Shown here: one piece after another, positions 4,605 through 7,768 of the stretch
Position numbering within the stretch: position 1 is the stretch's first letter
Layout of the letters: each line of letters begins with the position of its first letter
Assembly (NCBI GenBank): GCA_019241495.1
Contig: JAFAWZ010000036.1
Span: forward strand, 1 to 7,768
Reading direction: 5' to 3'
DNA from: Acidimicrobiales bacterium
GTDB taxonomy: Bacteria > Actinomycetota > Acidimicrobiia > Acidimicrobiales > Palsa-688
DNA length: 7,768 nucleotides
Notes under the pieces: model-generated
Told to the model about the DNA's origin: nothing
Databases searched by the model: none
What the model saw: only the letters and a program-made list of their open reading frames with translations
Translations under genes and position numbers: made by a program

Positions 4605-7600
4605 ATGGCTTCTCCGAGCACGCCCCTCGGGCTGTATCGGCCCGACTTCGAGCACGACGCGTGTGGCGTCTCCTTCGTCGTCGACATGCACGGCCGGCGC
4701 AGCCATCGCATAGTGCAGATGGGCCTCGACAGCCTCTGCAACCTGGAGCACCGGGGCGCGTCCGGGGCCGAGACCAACACCGGGGATGGAGCCGGGATCC
4801 TGATCCAGATCCCGGACCGCTTCTACCGGGCCTGCGCCCCCTTCGAGCTGCCGCCCGCCGGTGAGTACGCCACCGGCATCGCCTTCCTGCCCGCAGATTC
4901 GGAGGGGTCGGGGCGAGACAAGGCGGCCATCGAGAAGCTGGTGGCCGCCGAAGGCTTGAGCGTGTTGGGTTGGCGTGAGCTGCCGGTCGATCCATCCGAG
5001 CTGGGGAGCATCGCCCGGGCGGCCATGCCGTCGTTCCACCAGCTTTTCGTGGCGGGCGGGGGCAAGGACACCTTAAGCGGCGGCCGGTGGAACGGCCTCG
5101 AGCTCGAGCGGCGAGCATTCATCCTGCGCAAGCGCATCGAGCACGAGGTAGAGAGGGTGTACTTCCCGTCCCTGTCGGCCCGGACCATCGTCTACAAGGG
5201 AATGCTCACCGCCCCGCAGGTCCGGAACTTCTTCCCCGACCTCGGCGACGAGCGGGTGGACACCGCCCTGGCTCTCGTCCACAGCCGGTTCTCCACCAAC
5301 ACCTTCCCGAGCTGGCCCCTCGCCCACCCCTACCGTTACGTGGCACACAACGGCGAGATCAACACCCTCCAGGGGAACCGCAACTGGATGAGGGCCCGCG
5401 AGGCCCTGCTCAGGAGCGACCTGCTCCCCGGCGACATCGAGCGCATCTTCCCGGTCGTGACCCCAGGGGCCAGCGACTCGGCCACCTTCGACGAGGTGCT
5501 GGAGCTCCTTCACCTGGGCGGGCGCTCGCTCCCCCACTCCGTGCTCATGATGATCCCCGAGGCGTGGGAGAACCACCGGACCATGGACCCGGCCCGCCGG
5601 GCGTTCTACCAGTTCCACGCCGCCGTCATGGAGCCCTGGGACGGTCCCGCCTCCATCGCCTTCACCGACGGCACGGTCATCGGCGCCGTGCTCGACCGCA
5701 ACGGCCTGCGCCCCTCGCGCTACTGGGTGACCGACGACGGCCTGGTGGTCATGGCTTCCGAAGTGGGCGTGCTCGACATTCCGGCATCCAAGGTGGTGCA
5801 ACGGGGCCGGCTCCAACCGGGGCGGATGTTCCTGGTCGACACCTCCCAAGGGCGGATCGTGGCCGACGAGGAGATCAAGTCGGAGCTCGCCGCCGAGCAC
5901 CCCTACGGCGACTGGTTGGCGGCCAACCAGATCCACTTCGACGACCTGCCCCCCCGCTTCACCTTGACCCCCCAGCACTCGTCGGTAGTGACCCACCAGC
6001 GCCTGTTCGGCTACACCACCGAGGACCTCAAGATCCTCCTCTCCCCCATGGCCAAGACCGGCGTCGAGGCGCTCGGGTCGATGGGGACCGACACCCCCAT
6101 CGCGGTGCTGTCCGACCGTCCCCGGCTGCTCTACGACTACTTCTCGCAGTTGTTCGCCCAGGTGACCAACCCCCCTCTCGACGCCATCCGGGAGGAGCTG
6201 GTCACATCCATGTCGGGCACCATCGGTCCCGAGCGGAACCTGCTCGCCCCCGAACCGGCGAGCTGCAACCAGATCGTGATGCCCCAGCCGGTGATCACCA
6301 ACGAGGACCTGGCCAAGCTCATGTATGTGAACGAGGACGGGACCCAGCCCGGATGGCGGGCCTTCGCCATCGATGGCCTCTTCGACGTGCACGCAGCCGA
6401 GCCCGGCGAGGCCATGCGCCGGGCCCTCGACGACATCTGCGCCCAAGTCAGCACGGCCATCGGGGACGGGGCGAAGATCATCATCCTCTCCGATCGTCAC
6501 ACTTCCGCGGACCTGGCACCGATCCCCGCCTTGTTGCTGGTCAGCGCCGTGCACCACCACCTGATCCAGGAGAAGAGCCGCACCCGGGTGGGTCTGATCG
6601 TCGAGACCGGCGAGGCTCGGGAGGTGCATCACATGGCCCTCCTGCTCGGCTACGGCGCGGCGGCCATCAACCCCTACCTGGCCTTCGACACGATCGCCGA
6701 GCTCGTAGCTGACGGCTCTCTGGGCCCGATCAACCCGAGGACAGCGATGCGCAACTACATCAAGTCCTGCGCCAAGGGTGTGCTCAAGGTGATGTCGAAG
6801 ATGGGCATCTCCACCGTCGCTTCCTACATCGGGGCTCAGGTGTTCGAAGCCATCGGACTCAGCTCCGAGGTGGTCGACAAGTACTTCACCGGTACCGTGA
6901 GCCGCATCGAGGGCGTCGGGCTCGACCAGATCGCCCGCGAAGTCCTGGCCCGGCACAAGACGGCGTGGCCCGACCAACCCACCGAGCTGGCCCACCGCGA
7001 CATCGAAGGGGGCGGCGAGTACCAGTGGCGCCGCGAGGGCGAGTACCACCTGTTCAACCCCACGACGGTGCACAAGCTGCAGCACTCGACCCGGACGAAG
7101 CGCTACGACATCTTCAAGCAGTACACCACCGCGGTGGACGACCAGGCCGCCCGCCTGGCCACCCTGCGTGGCCTGTTCCGGATCAAGACCGCTGAGGAGA
7201 TCGGCCGCCCGCCTGTTCCCATCGACGAGGTGGAGCCGGTCGCCGAGATCGTCAAGCGGTTCAACACCGGCGCCATGTCGTACGGGTCGATCTCCGCCGA
7301 AGCCCACGAGACGCTGGCCATCGCCATGAACCGCCTCGGCGCCCGCTCCAACACCGGCGAGGGCGGTGAGGACTCGGATCGCTTCACCCCCGACCCGAAC
7401 GGGGACCTGCGCCGCAGCGCCATCAAACAGGTGGCATCGGGGCGCTTCGGCGTGACGAGCGAGTATCTGGTGAACGCCGACGACCTGCAGATCAAGATGG
7501 CCCAGGGGGCCAAGCCGGGTGAGGGAGGCCAGCTTCCCGGCCACAAGGTGTACCCCTGGATTGCCCGGACCCGGCACTCCACCCCCGGCGTGGGCCTCAT

Positions 7601-7768
7601 CTCCCCCCCGCCCCACCACGACATCTACTCCATCGAAGACCTGGCCCAGCTGATCTACGACCTGAAGAATGCCAACGACCGGGCCCGCGTCCACGTGAAG
7701 CTGGTCGCCGAGGTCGGCGTCGGCACCGTGGCGGCAGGAGTGAGCAAGGCGCACGCCGACGTCGTGCT
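4605..7768 (+). CDS. gltB: Glutamate synthase large subunit GltB (3' end cut by window edge)
   Basis: Large chain of NADPH-type GOGAT, which makes two glutamates from glutamine and 2-oxoglutarate in ammonia assimilation, with GltD as electron-delivering partner. 1054 codons are visible of a family length near 1500. The start ATG 4605 follows GGAAGGA with a 5-base gap. A 19-residue propeptide precedes Cys20 (DACGVSFV), the N-terminal nucleophile of the glutaminase domain after processing. Further marks: NTGDGAG at 58-64, VHSRFSTNTFPSWPLAHPYR and AHNGEINT (247-254), SDSATFDE, the block EPWDGPASIAFTDGT, the central-domain NPPLDAIREELVTSMSG and GPERNLL, and the FMN domain from about 880 (FNTGAMSYGS at 886-895, GARSNTGEGGED, KPGEGGQLPG, VKLVAEVGVGTVAAGVSKAHAD). 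The 3Fe-4S cysteines and the C-terminal beta-helix domain lie beyond the edge. No frameshift or missing key residue is seen. gltD is probably downstream, outside view. Confidence 0.98.
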   Translation, partial: MASPSTPLGLYRPDFEHDACGVSFVVDMHGRRSHRIVQMGLDSLCNLEHRGASGAETNTGDGAGILIQIPDRFYRACAPFELPPAGEYATGIAFLPADSEGSGRDKAAIEKLVAAEGLSVLGWRELPVDPSELGSIARAAMPSFHQLFVAGGGKDTLSGGRWNGLELERRAFILRKRIEHEVERVYFPSLSARTIVYKGMLTAPQVRNFFPDLGDERVDTALALVHSRFSTNTFPSWPLAHPYRYVAHNGEINTLQGNRNWMRAREALLRSDLLPGDIERIFPVVTPGASDSATFDEVLELLHLGGRSLPHSVLMMIPEAWENHRTMDPARRAFYQFHAAVMEPWDGPASIAFTDGTVIGAVLDRNGLRPSRYWVTDDGLVVMASEVGVLDIPASKVVQRGRLQPGRMFLVDTSQGRIVADEEIKSELAAEHPYGDWLAANQIHFDDLPPRFTLTPQHSSVVTHQRLFGYTTEDLKILLSPMAKTGVEALGSMGTDTPIAVLSDRPRLLYDYFSQLFAQVTNPPLDAIREELVTSMSGTIGPERNLLAPEPASCNQIVMPQPVITNEDLAKLMYVNEDGTQPGWRAFAIDGLFDVHAAEPGEAMRRALDDICAQVSTAIGDGAKIIILSDRHTSADLAPIPALLLVSAVHHHLIQEKSRTRVGLIVETGEAREVHHMALLLGYGAAAINPYLAFDTIAELVADGSLGPINPRTAMRNYIKSCAKGVLKVMSKMGISTVASYIGAQVFEAIGLSSEVVDKYFTGTVSRIEGVGLDQIAREVLARHKTAWPDQPTELAHRDIEGGGEYQWRREGEYHLFNPTTVHKLQHSTRTKRYDIFKQYTTAVDDQAARLATLRGLFRIKTAEEIGRPPVPIDEVEPVAEIVKRFNTGAMSYGSISAEAHETLAIAMNRLGARSNTGEGGEDSDRFTPDPNGDLRRSAIKQVASGRFGVTSEYLVNADDLQIKMAQGAKPGEGGQLPGHKVYPWIARTRHSTPGVGLISPPPHHDIYSIEDLAQLIYDLKNANDRARVHVKLVAEVGVGTVAAGVSKAHADVV

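Noticed and set aside
5087..6712. 541-codon plus-strand frame inside gltB, and the 340-codon plus-strand frame at 1291-2313
   Set aside because: Both are out-of-frame or antisense readings of secure genes (gltB; cobU/cobS), rich in Arg/Pro/Gly and without family motifs.
5073..7754. Uninterrupted 893-codon open frame on the minus strand opposite gltB
   Set aside because: gltB on the plus strand matches its family throughout. The antisense frame is low-complexity Gly/Val/His/Leu-rich, as expected when strong third-position GC bias removes stop codons from the opposite strand.
1..7768. CRISPR array, phage defence system or biosynthetic cluster
   Set aside because: No regularly spaced direct repeats beyond the single two-copy 14-bp repeat were found, and no effector, nuclease or synthase genes outside the listed core metabolism.

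Overview
The window looks like a piece of the chromosome of a high-GC actinobacterium. An Acidimicrobiia-type lineage is my inference, not a demonstrated assignment. The grounds are the strong G/C third-position bias, the use of GTG starts and GTGA stop/start overlaps, a tRNA gene without an encoded CCA end, and gene sequences of actinobacterial character. Nothing suggests a recently acquired island. Most of the sequence is core metabolism, with one small poorly understood bicistron and one small inverted-repeat element.

Positions 1-2260 hold a cobalamin nucleotide-loop assembly module. Three genes, cobU, cobS and cbiB, run leftward in tight order (one-base gap, then a 4-base overlap), and cbiB is cut by the left edge. 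A cobalamin riboswitch lies upstream of cobU (about 2041-2216, minus strand) and ends just before its start codon. The 5' flank of the riboswitch can pair with the cobU Shine-Dalgarno region, which suggests translational control. The corrinoid adenosyltransferase gene cobO (2238-2762) is transcribed divergently, with its start codon only about 20 bases from the riboswitch 5' end. Candidate -10 elements for the two directions overlap, and cobO may be leaderless.

Positions 2763-3272 hold two tiny overlapping genes: a 66-residue protein I do not recognise and a 57-residue excisionase/MerR-like helix-turn-helix protein. A perfect 6-bp dyad and a 14-bp tandem direct repeat precede them and could be an operator. 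A PhzF-family isomerase gene follows (3273-4082).

Positions 4083-4604 carry no protein gene. They hold a 143-bp element with 45-bp imperfect terminal inverted repeats flanked by TAA on both sides (MITE-like, or a long structured RNA), then a minus-strand tRNA-Val(CAC) with an unusual A at T-loop position 54, then the leader of gltB.

Positions 4605-7768 are the first 1054 codons of the large subunit of glutamate synthase (gltB), cut by the right edge before the iron-sulfur cluster and C-terminal domains.

Functionally, the left block (cobO adenosylates the corrinoid, CbiB attaches the aminopropanol arm, CobU activates it with GTP, CobS joins the lower ligand) makes a coherent late B12 pathway. 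The right end is nitrogen assimilation and has no evident link to it. The most novel-looking material is the small bicistron with its operator-like repeats, and the inverted-repeat element beside the tRNA gene.
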